A stretch of DNA of 64,000 bases from Arenimonas soli (GTDB lineage: Bacteria > Pseudomonadota > Gammaproteobacteria > Xanthomonadales > Xanthomonadaceae). The DNA lies in the NCBI RefSeq assembly GCF_014643775.1, contig NZ_BMKC01000003.1, positions 124,350-188,349 of the forward strand. Reading direction: 5' to 3'. This document shows, piece by piece, positions 36,637 to 44,794 of the stretch. Position 1 is the first letter of the stretch; the number at the start of each line of letters is the position of its first letter. The translations under genes were made by a program, and so were the position numbers. Below the pieces are notes generated by a model. It had not been told where the DNA came from. It worked only from the letters and a program-made list of their open reading frames with translations, and did not search any database.

Positions 36637-37892
36637 GTCATTGAACTCCTCGCAGTCGCGAAGCGAACCGTACCCAGCCCGCTGCCGCCGCTTCGGTCAA
36701 AGATGGCATAACGACCCGCGAACAGGGGTAGGCCCAGCAGGGACTGCCCGGTGAAGTGCGGTAACGGCGCGGCCAGCAGGCACAGGCACTGCCCGGGGCG
36801 ATGCGCATTGTGCTGCCAATAGTGCGATGCCGGCACCCGTAGCTCGCTGTTCCCCCCGGAAGGAGCCTCCAGGATGAAATTCAGGTCGGGCCAGTGCCGG
36901 GGATCCACTGCGTCGTTGGGCAGCCCCTCGCCGCGGACGATGGCCTGCTGGGCCCGCGCCACGAGATCGGGAAAGCGCGGGTCGTGCGCGGCCAGTGCTG
37001 CCATCACCGCCGCATAGGTGCCGGCTTCGAGCGCCAGGTAACTGCAGCCGGTGTCGAGCATGGCGTTGCTGCCCATCGCGGCGACCCGCGATGTGTCCAG
37101 CGGCGGCACCGGGATCGGGTTGCCGCCGCTGACGCGCACGGCGCGCAGGTTCGCGTTGTAGTACAGGTCGTGCACGACGCGGACGTCCTGGAAGCTGCCG
37201 CGGTAGAGGTGTTGTTGTTCGGTGCCGCCGCCCAGCACCAGGGCGCCGCGGTTGAGCGGGTCGGCCTGGAGGGCGGCGACCGAGGGGTCCCCGTGCGTGA
37301 CATGCACCACCGCCCGGCTGGTCGCCAGCGCGAAACGGTTGCGCACCACGCCCTCCTCCTCCAGCGCGGTGAACGCGGGCTTCAGGTGAGTGCGCGGCTG
37401 GTGGCGCAGGAAGTCCTGGAACCGGGTCAGGTCGAGCGCATGGCCCTGCTCGTAGGGCCAGGGCCAGCTCAGGGGTGGGGCGTGCCCTTGCTGGACAAGC
37501 AGCGGGGACACGTCCCAGGCCGGATCCAGGTCGCGGTAGGCCAGTCCCCAGAGGCCGTCGGCACCCTGGAACAGGGCATCGTCGGTTTCGCAGCAGGCGA
37601 ACAGCGCGTCATCAATGGCGCGGGCGTGGTGGCCGTGGCCGAAGGCCAGCCGCGATTTCAGCACCGGGCCGGCCCAGGCGCCGCCGCCGTAGCGGATTTC
37701 CTGCACCCAGGGCGTGGCCGCCAGCAGGCCATCCCGTTCGGCCCGATAGGCGTGGGGGCGCACAACCAGGGTGCTGCTGCCGGTGTCGAGGATCAGCTGG
37801 GCGGGGTCGGCGTGTTCGCCCAGACGCGCCGTGGCGGTGTAGGCGCCGCGGGCGTAGGCCAGGGTGGTGGGTAGTTCGAGTGCGGGCGGCAT
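36633..37892 (-). CDS. Pepsin-like aspartic protease (A1 family, shewasin-type)
   Basis: 419 residues, bilobal pepsin fold, rare in bacteria. Both catalytic motifs are intact: Asp36 in LILDTGSS and Asp280 in AMLDTGCS. Pepsin landmarks follow: flap Tyr68 (RYGGGAW), ADGLWGLAY (about 111-119), GALVLGGG (216-223), YRGSFQDV (230-237) and C-terminal LLGLPLFAGRYAIFDRSG, matching the closing strands of pepsin. There is no signal peptide or propeptide, so it should be cytosolic, as reported for the shewasins. It heads the borosin operon and overlaps the GNAT gene by four bases. A role in removing the leader from the precursor is inference. Confidence 0.85.
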   Translation of the reverse strand: MPPALELPTTLAYARGAYTATARLGEHADPAQLILDTGSSTLVVRPHAYRAERDGLLAATPWVQEIRYGGGAWAGPVLKSRLAFGHGHHARAIDDALFACCETDDALFQGADGLWGLAYRDLDPAWDVSPLLVQQGHAPPLSWPWPYEQGHALDLTRFQDFLRHQPRTHLKPAFTALEEEGVVRNRFALATSRAVVHVTHGDPSVAALQADPLNRGALVLGGGTEQQHLYRGSFQDVRVVHDLYYNANLRAVRVSGGNPIPVPPLDTSRVAAMGSNAMLDTGCSYLALEAGTYAAVMAALAAHDPRFPDLVARAQQAIVRGEGLPNDAVDPRHWPDLNFILEAPSGGNSELRVPASHYWQHNAHRPGQCLCLLAAPLPHFTGQSLLGLPLFAGRYAIFDRSGGSGLGTVRFATARSSMT

Positions 37893-37966
37893 CGCCCGAG
37901 GATAGGCGATGCCGCCGCAAACCCAGAAACATTGGTCGGAGCGGTCAGTGGCTTGCGCTGCCGCCG

Positions 37967-38647
37967 TCAGCGCTCGACCTCCGCTTCGCCGCGGGCCGAA
38001 GCCGATGCGCCGGCCGACGCGCCCCGGCGCGATGCGGAGGCGTCGGCATTCGCGTCCGCTTCGCCGCGGGCACGGGCGCGCGGGGCATCGGGTTCGGCGA
38101 CCTCGGAGGCTTCGTCGCCGGCTTCGCCGTCATCCGGCTGCCCGCCGTCCGCCGGCGGCATCGCCTGGCGTTCAAGCGACAGCGCACCGTCGAGCGTGCC
38201 GGCCAGTGAGGCACCGTCGTCCTGCGCCTGGCCCGTGGCGGCGCCGGCCAGCGAACCCGTGCCCTGGGCCTGGTCGTTGCTGGCGCCGAGCATCGAGCCG
38301 GCACCTGCCAGCAAACGGGCGTCATGCTCGTCATTGGCGCGGGCGGCTGCCGCCGCCTCGGCGGCGGCTTCGGCGGCCGCGCGCTCGGCACGCTGCTGGC
38401 GGCGAAGTTCGCGCAGCTCGGCACGGCGCTCGGCGAGGCTGCCGCGCACTTCGCGCTGCACGCCGTTCACGGTGTCGCGTGCGCCCAGGCGGCCGATCGG
38501 GTCCTGGCCGGCAAGGCCTCCCGGCCCGACGCCGACCGCACCCCGCACGGTGCCGGTGGCACCGCCGACGAGCGATTGCGCGTGCACCATCGGGCTGGCG
38601 GAGAACAGCGCGGCGAAGACGGCGGTGGTGATCAGCTTGGTGTTCAT
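37967..38647 (-). CDS. Secreted Ala-rich low-complexity protein
   Basis: 226 residues. A signal peptide ends at VHA-Q (about residue 23). The mature part is Ala, Gly, Asp, Glu and Arg-rich: a Gly-rich block, a charged Ala/Arg helix (AERRAELRELRRQQRAERAA), then an acidic, disordered tail. I recognise no domain. It has an ECF-type promoter matching those of the subtilase and the sigma factor (38693-38720). The borosin operon starts 74 bases downstream on the same strand with no terminator seen between them. Confidence 0.75.
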   Translation of the reverse strand: MNTKLITTAVFAALFSASPMVHAQSLVGGATGTVRGAVGVGPGGLAGQDPIGRLGARDTVNGVQREVRGSLAERRAELRELRRQQRAERAAAEAAAEAAAAARANDEHDARLLAGAGSMLGASNDQAQGTGSLAGAATGQAQDDGASLAGTLDGALSLERQAMPPADGGQPDDGEAGDEASEVAEPDAPRARARGEADANADASASRRGASAGASASARGEAEVER

Positions 38648-38692
38648 GGCGGTCTCCTTGGATGCCGCAGGCCATCTGCGGCTTCAAGGGGA

Positions 38693-38720
38693 CTTACGAC
38701 CCGGCGCCCGGATTTCTTCC
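38693..38720 (-). promoter_or_regulatory. ECF-type promoter of the secreted Ala-rich protein
   Basis: On the minus strand: GGAAGA (38720-38715), 16-base spacer, CGTAAG (38698-38693). It shares GGAA, the following AAA and CCGGG-CGTAA with the promoter at 40073, with identical spacing. The gene starts 45 bases past the -10 element. Confidence 0.65.
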
Positions 38721-38737
38721 GCGGCGTCGGGCTGAGT

Positions 38738-39991
38738 TCAATCTTCGTTCATGCGCGTGGCCCAGGCCGCACGCGCATCGGCCGAAAGCAGGCCGTGGCC
38801 GAATCGCGGGTCGCGGCCCCGCGGGCCGAGGTCCCGGGCACGGCTGGCCAGGCGCTGCATCACGCGCCCGGTCGCCCCGGGGCTTGGCGACCGGACTTCG
38901 GCGGCCGCCAGGCGGGCCACCAGCGGGGCCGCGAAGGACGTGCCGCGGACCGGTGTGCGATCACCGCCCGGCCGTGCGGCCCAGAGATCACTTCCCGGCG
39001 CGGCGAAGTCGACGGCGTCGCCGCGCACCGCTTCGGGCAGCAGGCGGTCGCGCACGTCAACTGCCGTCACGCCGATAACGCCGGGGTAGGCCGCCGGATA
39101 GAGCGGCCGTGCCGCCGGACCGTCGTTGCCGACCGCCGCCACCAGCACGTGACCGCGCTGCTGCATGGCGCCCACGAGCGATTCAAGCAGTTGGTTGGGC
39201 GGGCCCACCAGGCTGAGGTTGATGACGGCAACGCGCTCCCGCGCCAACCAGGCAAACGCTTCCGCCAGCGAGGTGACGGACCCGCCGGTGGGCTCGCCGC
39301 AGTAGATGTCGGCGGCGAACAGCTCGCCGCCGCGGGCCCCGCCGCTGGCGTCGCCGGCCAGCAGGGAAGCGACCGCCGTGCCGTGGGCTTCGGGCTGGCC
39401 GTTTCCCCGGCAGCCCCATTGCTGCACCGCGACTCCCGCCAGCAGGGGGTGCGACGCATCCACGCCGCCGTCCACCAGGCCCACGCGGACGCCCGCGACG
39501 GCTTGCCGGGAACCGTGCGGGGACGTCTCGCCGGGAACACCCCCGAGGGTGCCGGAACCCAGGTAGATATGGTTGTAGTCGTATTGCCCGTCCGGATCGA
39601 TGCGCGCCAGGCGTCGCAATGCGGTGCGGACGCGCATGCCATCGGGCGCGCGAAGGACCACGATGCGCAAGTCCAGCGGCGCCAGGCGTGACTCACGCAC
39701 CACCTGGAACCCCGCGGCCTGCGCCCGCGCCAGTGGCGCCGCGTCCGGCGCGATCGCAACCACTTCGCTGCGCACCGCGGGCGCGCCCCGCGGGTCGGCC
39801 TCCAGCCAGCGTCGATGTTCGCGCAGGAGCGTGCGTTCGCGCAGGCGGCGCACCTCACGCCCGGTTTGCTCCAGGGTTTGCTGCACGGGGGGCGGAAGGT
39901 TGGCGGGTAGCCGGGGCAGCGGCACGCCAAGCGCCGCCGCCCGGGACGGCGACAACAGCAGGACCAGCAGCAGCGGCAGGAATCGGAGCAT
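38738..39991 (-). CDS. Subtilisin-like S8 serine protease, exported
   Basis: 417 residues. The signal peptide ends near RAAA-L (about 20). A pro-region of about 130 residues precedes the catalytic domain. Catalytic residues are all present: Asp174 (GLVDGGVDA), His203 (EAHGTAVA), oxyanion Asn289 (AVGNDGP) and Ser352 (GTSFAAP). It is divergent from an ECF sigma/anti-sigma operon, and both have matching promoters, so it is probably a target of that sigma factor. The ATG is only 8 bases past the predicted -10 element, so the mRNA may be nearly leaderless. Confidence 0.93.
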   Translation of the reverse strand: MLRFLPLLLVLLLSPSRAAALGVPLPRLPANLPPPVQQTLEQTGREVRRLRERTLLREHRRWLEADPRGAPAVRSEVVAIAPDAAPLARAQAAGFQVVRESRLAPLDLRIVVLRAPDGMRVRTALRRLARIDPDGQYDYNHIYLGSGTLGGVPGETSPHGSRQAVAGVRVGLVDGGVDASHPLLAGVAVQQWGCRGNGQPEAHGTAVASLLAGDASGGARGGELFAADIYCGEPTGGSVTSLAEAFAWLARERVAVINLSLVGPPNQLLESLVGAMQQRGHVLVAAVGNDGPAARPLYPAAYPGVIGVTAVDVRDRLLPEAVRGDAVDFAAPGSDLWAARPGGDRTPVRGTSFAAPLVARLAAAEVRSPSPGATGRVMQRLASRARDLGPRGRDPRFGHGLLSADARAAWATRMNED

Positions 39992-39999
39992 GTGAAGGG

Positions 40000-40027
40000 C
40001 CTACGTCCGGGCGGGGCGGTTTGATCC
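40000..40027 (-). promoter_or_regulatory. ECF-type promoter of the subtilase gene
   Basis: On the minus strand: GGATCA (40027-40022), 16-base spacer, CGTAGG (40005-40000). It aligns without gaps to the divergent promoter at 40073-40100 over 30 bases, with about 22 identities, including CGCCCC and GGACGTA. Confidence 0.7.
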
Positions 40028-40072
40028 GCGGCGGTGCTAGCATCCGGCCGCACTGCCCTGAAGCAGGCCGCG

Positions 40073-40100
40073 GGAATAAAACGCCCCTCCGGGACGTAAT
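40073..40100 (+). promoter_or_regulatory. ECF-type autoregulatory promoter of the sigma factor operon
   Basis: GGAATA (40073-40078), 16-base spacer, CGTAAT (40095-40100). The ATG at 40106 is only 5 bases beyond, so the transcript would be leaderless from this ATG; a second in-frame ATG at 40127 is the alternative start. Paired with the divergent subtilase promoter. Confidence 0.7.
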
Positions 40101-40105
40101 CAGAC

Positions 40106-40618
40106 ATGACCGTCACTGACACCGGCATGAATTTCAACCAGGAACTGTGTGCCTTGTTGCCGCGCCTGCGCCGGTTCGCCCGCACCCTGGCGGGCAACCG
40201 CGCCGACGCCGACGACCTGGTGCAGATGGCGCTGGAGCGGGCGCTGGCCCGCGCGGCGCAGTGGCGGCCGGGTACGCGCCTGGATGCCTGGGTGTTTGGC
40301 ATCGTGCGCAACGCCTGGATCGACGAACTGCGGTCCAGGCAGCTTGGCCAACGGATCTTCGCACCGGAGGAGCACGGGGCCGGCGTGGGTGAAACACCAT
40401 TCGAGGGCCAGGACCTGGCGCTGTCGGTGCAATCGGCGCTGGCCCGCCTGCCGGAGGAACAACGCATGGCGATAGCACTTGTACTGATCGAAGGCCTGTC
40501 CTACCGCGAAGCGGCCCAGGCCATGGACGTGCCGATCGGCACGCTGACCAGCCGCCTGGCGCGTGGCCGCGAGGCGCTGCAGTCGCTGCTGGGCGGAGCC
40601 GCCGGGGTGGGCGCATGA
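40106..40618 (+). CDS. ECF-family RNA polymerase sigma factor
   Basis: 170 residues. Region 2 reads LRRFARTLAGNRADADDLVQMALERAL with RLDAWVFGIVRNAWIDELR; region 4 is LPEEQRMAIALVLIEGLSYREAAQAMDVPIGTLTSRLARGREAL, each shown here as landmarks at about 20-70 and 115-160. There is no extra sensory domain. It overlaps the anti-sigma gene by four bases. It should recognise the GGAA-N-CGTA promoters upstream of itself, the subtilase and the Ala-rich protein. The start could be ATG 40106 or 40127. Confidence 0.93.
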   Translation: MTVTDTGMNFNQELCALLPRLRRFARTLAGNRADADDLVQMALERALARAAQWRPGTRLDAWVFGIVRNAWIDELRSRQLGQRIFAPEEHGAGVGETPFEGQDLALSVQSALARLPEEQRMAIALVLIEGLSYREAAQAMDVPIGTLTSRLARGREALQSLLGGAAGVGA

Positions 40619-41328
40619 AGCCGGCCGACGACGAACTGATGGCATATGTCGACGGAGAGCTCGATCCGGACGGCGTGGCGCGCGTCGAGGCCGCGATGGC
40701 CGCCGATCCCGCCGTTGCGGCGACGGTGGACACCGCCATGCAGATGCGTGCCCGGCTGCGGCAGGCCTACGACCCGGTGCTGGACGAACCCGTGCCACCG
40801 CATCTGCTCGCGATTGCCCGTGGAAGGCCGGCATCGATCGTTCCGGCGCCAACCGCGCCACCGCGGCGCCGCTGGGCGCTGCCGCAATGGGCGGCCCTGG
40901 CCGCGGCCCTGGTGCTGGGCATCGCCGTGTCGCAGTTCGCGCTGCGGCCACCTACCGGGCCGTTCGAAGCCAGCCCTGGCGGCCTGGTGGCGCGGGGTGA
41001 CCTGGCCGAATCGCTTGAATCGCGCCTGGCCGCCGAGCCGGCTGGAAGCGTGCGCATCGGGCTGAGCTTCCGAAGCCGCGACGGAAGTTACTGCCGCAGT
41101 TTCCGCATCGAAGGCGACCGTGACCTGGCCGGCCTGGCCTGCCGTGATGCCGGCGGCGACTGGCAGGTTCCCGTGCTCGTGGGCTCGGATCCCGCGCCCC
41201 GGGGCGAGCTGCGCCAGGCCGCCGGCGCGCTGCCCGAAGCCGTGCTCGCGGAAGTCCAGGCGCGCCTGTCCGACGAGCCGCTGGACGCGGACCAGGAGCG
41301 CGCCGCGCGCGACGCCGGCTGGCGCTGA
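40615..41328 (+). CDS. Membrane anti-sigma factor
   Basis: 237 residues. An N-terminal anti-sigma helix bundle (DDELMAYVDGELDPDGVARVE) faces the cytosol; one membrane helix lies at about 88-105 (WAALAAALVLGIAVSQFAL); the periplasmic part has two Cys residues (SYCRSF, LACRDA) that may form a disulfide. The HxxxCxxC zinc motif of ZAS proteins is absent. ATGA overlap with the sigma gene is the usual sigma/anti-sigma arrangement. The signal is probably relayed to the periplasmic domain. Confidence 0.88.
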   Translation: MKPADDELMAYVDGELDPDGVARVEAAMAADPAVAATVDTAMQMRARLRQAYDPVLDEPVPPHLLAIARGRPASIVPAPTAPPRRRWALPQWAALAAALVLGIAVSQFALRPPTGPFEASPGGLVARGDLAESLESRLAAEPAGSVRIGLSFRSRDGSYCRSFRIEGDRDLAGLACRDAGGDWQVPVLVGSDPAPRGELRQAAGALPEAVLAEVQARLSDEPLDADQERAARDAGWR

Positions 41329-41380
41329 CGGCGCCGGCCGGACCAAGGCGCGCGGATTGCGTGCCGGTGCATTTGGCGTC

Positions 41381-43027
41381 ATGTTGGCGGCCGAACCCAA
41401 GCCGGCCGCCGCCGTGACCAGCGAATCCGAAATCCTCAGCCGCCTCGAGACCCTAAACGCCATCGGCGTCGCGCTGTCGCACGAGCGCGACCTGGCGACC
41501 CTGCTCGAACGCATCCTGGAAGCCGCCCGCGACTTCGCCGACGCCGACGGTGGCACGCTCTACCTGCGCGAAGGCGACAGCCTGCGCTTCGAGGTGCTGC
41601 GCAACGACTCGCTGGGTTATTTCATGGGCGGCCGCCACGGCAAGCCCATCCACTTCCCGCCGATCCCGCTGCACCGCGAGGACGGCAGCGGCAACGATTC
41701 GATGGTGGTGGTGCACGCGGCGCTGTCGGGCAAGACCATCAACATCGCCGACGCCTACACCGCCGAGGGTTACGACTTCTCCGGCACCCGCGCCTTCGAC
41801 GCGAAAACCGGCTACCGCTCGCAGTCCTTCCTGACGGTGCCGATGAAGGACCACGACGGCCACGTCATCGGCGTGCTGCAGCTGATCAACGCCAAGGGGC
41901 CGGACGGCGCCATCCTGGCCTTCGAACCGGCGATCCAGCAGCTGGTGGAATCCCTGGCCTCGCAGGCGGCGATCGCGCTCAACAACCGGCGGCTGATCGA
42001 CCAGCTCGAAACCCTGTTCGAGGCCCTGATCAACCTGATCAACACCGCCATCGATGAAAAGTCGCCCTACACCGGCGGCCACTGCGAACGCGTGCCGGCG
42101 CTGACCACGCTGCTGGCCGACGCCGTGGCGCGCACCAAGGCGGGCCCGCTGGCCGACTTCGACATGTCCGAAGCCGACCGCTACGAGCTCAAGATCGCCG
42201 GCCTGCTGCACGACTGCGGCAAGATCACCACGCCGGTGCACGTGGTCGACAAGGCCACCAAGCTGCAGACCCTGTTCGACCGCATCGAACTGGTGGACAC
42301 GCGCTTCGAGGTGCTGCGGCGCGACGCCGAGATCGCCCTGCTCAAGGGGGAGATCGACCAGGCCGCCTACGAATCACGCCTGGCCCAGCTAGATGCCGAC
42401 CGCGAAGCGGTGCGCCAGGCCAATACCGGCGGCGAGTTCATGAGCGACGACCGGATCGCCGCGCTGCAGCGCATCGCCGCCCACACCTGGCGCGGTCCCG
42501 ACGGCAGCGAACTGCCCTTCCTGTCGGCCGAAGAACTCGACAACCTGTGCATCCGCCGCGGCACGCTCAACAATGCCGAGCGCGAGATCATCAACCACCA
42601 CATCACCATGACCATCCGCCTGCTCGAGGCGCTGCCCTGGCCCAAGCACCTGCGCAACGTGCCCGAGTACGCCGGCGGCCACCACGAGCGCATGGACGGC
42701 AAGGGTTATCCGCGCGGCCTGACCCGCGAACAGATGAGCGTGCAGGCGCGGGTGATGGGCATCGCCGACATCTTCGAGGCCCTGACCGCCAGCGACCGGC
42801 CCTACAAACCCGGCAAGACGCTCAGCGAATCGCTGACCATCCTGGGCCGCATGAAGCTCGACCACCACGTGGACCCGGACCTGTTCGACGTGTTCCTGCG
42901 CGAGAAGGTGTACCTGGAATACGCCGAGCGCTTCCTGCCGGCCGAGCAGATCGACCGGGTGGATTGGTCGAAGATTCCCGGTGTGTCGCCGGAGCTGGCG
43001 GCGGAACTGGCCCAGCGGGATTTGTAG
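41381..43027 (+). CDS. GAF/HD-GYP domain phosphodiesterase
   Basis: 548 residues. A GAF domain (about 20-205) precedes an HD-GYP domain. The HD pair is in LLHDCGKI and the GYP motif in HHERMDGKGYPRGL, which fits c-di-GMP hydrolysis to GMP. About 110 residues are inserted between the HD and GYP parts, more than in most members, including a charged helix (LAQLDADREAVRQ). It is cytosolic with no signal. It lies 52 bases after the anti-sigma gene, on the same strand. Confidence 0.93.
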   Translation: MLAAEPKPAAAVTSESEILSRLETLNAIGVALSHERDLATLLERILEAARDFADADGGTLYLREGDSLRFEVLRNDSLGYFMGGRHGKPIHFPPIPLHREDGSGNDSMVVVHAALSGKTINIADAYTAEGYDFSGTRAFDAKTGYRSQSFLTVPMKDHDGHVIGVLQLINAKGPDGAILAFEPAIQQLVESLASQAAIALNNRRLIDQLETLFEALINLINTAIDEKSPYTGGHCERVPALTTLLADAVARTKAGPLADFDMSEADRYELKIAGLLHDCGKITTPVHVVDKATKLQTLFDRIELVDTRFEVLRRDAEIALLKGEIDQAAYESRLAQLDADREAVRQANTGGEFMSDDRIAALQRIAAHTWRGPDGSELPFLSAEELDNLCIRRGTLNNAEREIINHHITMTIRLLEALPWPKHLRNVPEYAGGHHERMDGKGYPRGLTREQMSVQARVMGIADIFEALTASDRPYKPGKTLSESLTILGRMKLDHHVDPDLFDVFLREKVYLEYAERFLPAEQIDRVDWSKIPGVSPELAAELAQRDL

Positions 43028-43042
43028 GAGCGCCCGGGCGCG

Positions 43043-44794
43043 TTACTGCGCGGAGGGTGGGCGGCGTTCGTACAGCCAGAGCAAGGTGCTCGCCAGCAGC
43101 CAGGCCAGCCACCACGGCCAGCGCGGGCCGGGTTGTTCGTGGGGCGCGGGTTCGACGGCGGGGGCCTGCGCGGCCAGGGCCCTGGTTGCCGCCTGGCGCC
43201 CGGCGGCGACCATCGCCGGGTAATCGTCCGGATCACGCACGAACAAGGGCAGGGTGGAAACGCCGCGCCGGAGTTGGTGCACACCTGCCGTGGCCGGCCA
43301 ATAACCCGCGCACGCCGCCGCGCCGCTGGCGGGGTCGATGGCCAGGGTGATCCGGTTGCCGTCGGGGTCGGTCACCTGGTCGCCTTCCGACAGACCGCAA
43401 AACATCGTGCGCTCGCCCCGCCAGGCAGCATCGGGCGCAGCGGGGGTGTTTTCGCCATGCGCACGCGCCAGCGTCTGCACGGTGGTGGCCCAATGCTGGC
43501 CGAAGGCCGCCTGCCGGCCGGACAGCCACCAGCGGTAGCTGTCGGAAAGAAGGGTCGCGCCGACCCGGCCGCGGCCTTCGTTGCGCCAGGCCACCAGCGT
43601 TTCGCCGTCGGGCGCCAGGTGCAGGGGGCGGCCATCGCGCGCGGACAGGCGCAGCGGTCGGCGCGACAGCAGGGGCGCGGGGTTGGTGGCTGCCGCGGCG
43701 GCGTCGGCGCCCCGCGTATCCGGCCAGCGCAGGCTGCGCACGGCCTCTGAATCCTCCAGGTCCAGGCCCCACTCGCGAAGTGTTGCCAGGTCGTTCGCCG
43801 TCAGCCGGCCGGTGACCCGCAGCAGCAGGCCCAGGCCTTCGCGCACCGCCTCGCGCAGCCGGCCGCGGCCGGCCGGGCCGAGCTGGCGCCAGGCGCGTTC
43901 GTCCAGCAGCACCAGGTCGAACTCCGCCAGCGTGGCGGCGTTGATGGGCAGCGGGCGGTCGCCGAGCTGCACGCCACCGCCCAGGTCGATGACGGTGTGC
44001 AGGCCCAGGCCGGCGTCCACCGCCCAGCGGCGGATGTATTTGAGCTCCGGACCGGGGCCGCCGGCGAGCGCGAGCAGGCGCGGACGGGCAGGGGCGGTGA
44101 CGTCGAGCCGCAGGATTTCTTCGCCGAGCAGCGTGTCGTCCGCAGCCAGCCAGCGCAGGCTGAAGGGCGTGGGGCCGGCCGGGCCGGCCTGGGCCGTCGT
44201 CGCGAAGCTGCCGTCGTCGCCGGGAGTGGTCGTGGCGAGGATTTCGCCGCGCGGGTCGCGCAGTTCCACCTTGCTGCCGGCCGGGACCTGCAAGCGACCG
44301 CGCACGGTGAAGGACTGGCCCTGCATGGCCGTCGCCGGCAGGTCGAGCGAAAGCAGGCCTTCGGGCAGCGGCGTGGGTTCGAAGGCCAGCGGCAGTCCGG
44401 CGGCCACGTCGAGGTCGCGGGCGGGAAGCCCATGGCCGTGCACCCGTACCGCGCCGAACGCGGGATGACGACGCAGCGCCGTGCCCAGGTCGGGCACACG
44501 TTCCACGTCCGCACCGGGCATCGCACCCGGCAAGGCCACGCGGACTTCGCCGGGCTGCGCGGCGGGCAGCTCGCCGGCGCCCGGGGCCAGCACCACCAGC
44601 GTGCTTGCCGGCGCGGCCACCGGCGGTGGGAACAGCGCGAACCACAGCAGGCCGGCGACCAGGCACTGGCCGATAAAGCGCAGCGTGGCCACGCCCGCCG
44701 GCAGCGACTTGACGGACACGCGCCAGGCCAGGCGTGCGCCGGACAATACGACGGCCAGCCCCAGCAGCCCCAGCACGGACGTCGCGGGCGTCAT
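43043..44794 (-). CDS. Membrane protein with GATase1-like domain (DUF4175-cluster partner)
   Basis: 583 residues from ATG 44794. Two N-terminal membrane helices (about 5-20, 38-58), a large periplasmic region and a final helix near the C terminus (WWLAWLLASTLLWLYERR). The middle carries a Rossmann-like segment (LLALAGGPGPELKYIRRW) like the class-I glutamine amidotransferase-like fold seen in BatA-associated proteins, without the catalytic Cys. It overlaps the DUF4175 gene (ATGA). In family context it belongs to the MoxR/DUF58/BatA module; its exact role is unknown. Confidence 0.75.
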   Translation of the reverse strand: MTPATSVLGLLGLAVVLSGARLAWRVSVKSLPAGVATLRFIGQCLVAGLLWFALFPPPVAAPASTLVVLAPGAGELPAAQPGEVRVALPGAMPGADVERVPDLGTALRRHPAFGAVRVHGHGLPARDLDVAAGLPLAFEPTPLPEGLLSLDLPATAMQGQSFTVRGRLQVPAGSKVELRDPRGEILATTTPGDDGSFATTAQAGPAGPTPFSLRWLAADDTLLGEEILRLDVTAPARPRLLALAGGPGPELKYIRRWAVDAGLGLHTVIDLGGGVQLGDRPLPINAATLAEFDLVLLDERAWRQLGPAGRGRLREAVREGLGLLLRVTGRLTANDLATLREWGLDLEDSEAVRSLRWPDTRGADAAAAATNPAPLLSRRPLRLSARDGRPLHLAPDGETLVAWRNEGRGRVGATLLSDSYRWWLSGRQAAFGQHWATTVQTLARAHGENTPAAPDAAWRGERTMFCGLSEGDQVTDPDGNRITLAIDPASGAAACAGYWPATAGVHQLRRGVSTLPLFVRDPDDYPAMVAAGRQAATRALAAQAPAVEPAPHEQPGPRWPWWLAWLLASTLLWLYERRPPSAQ

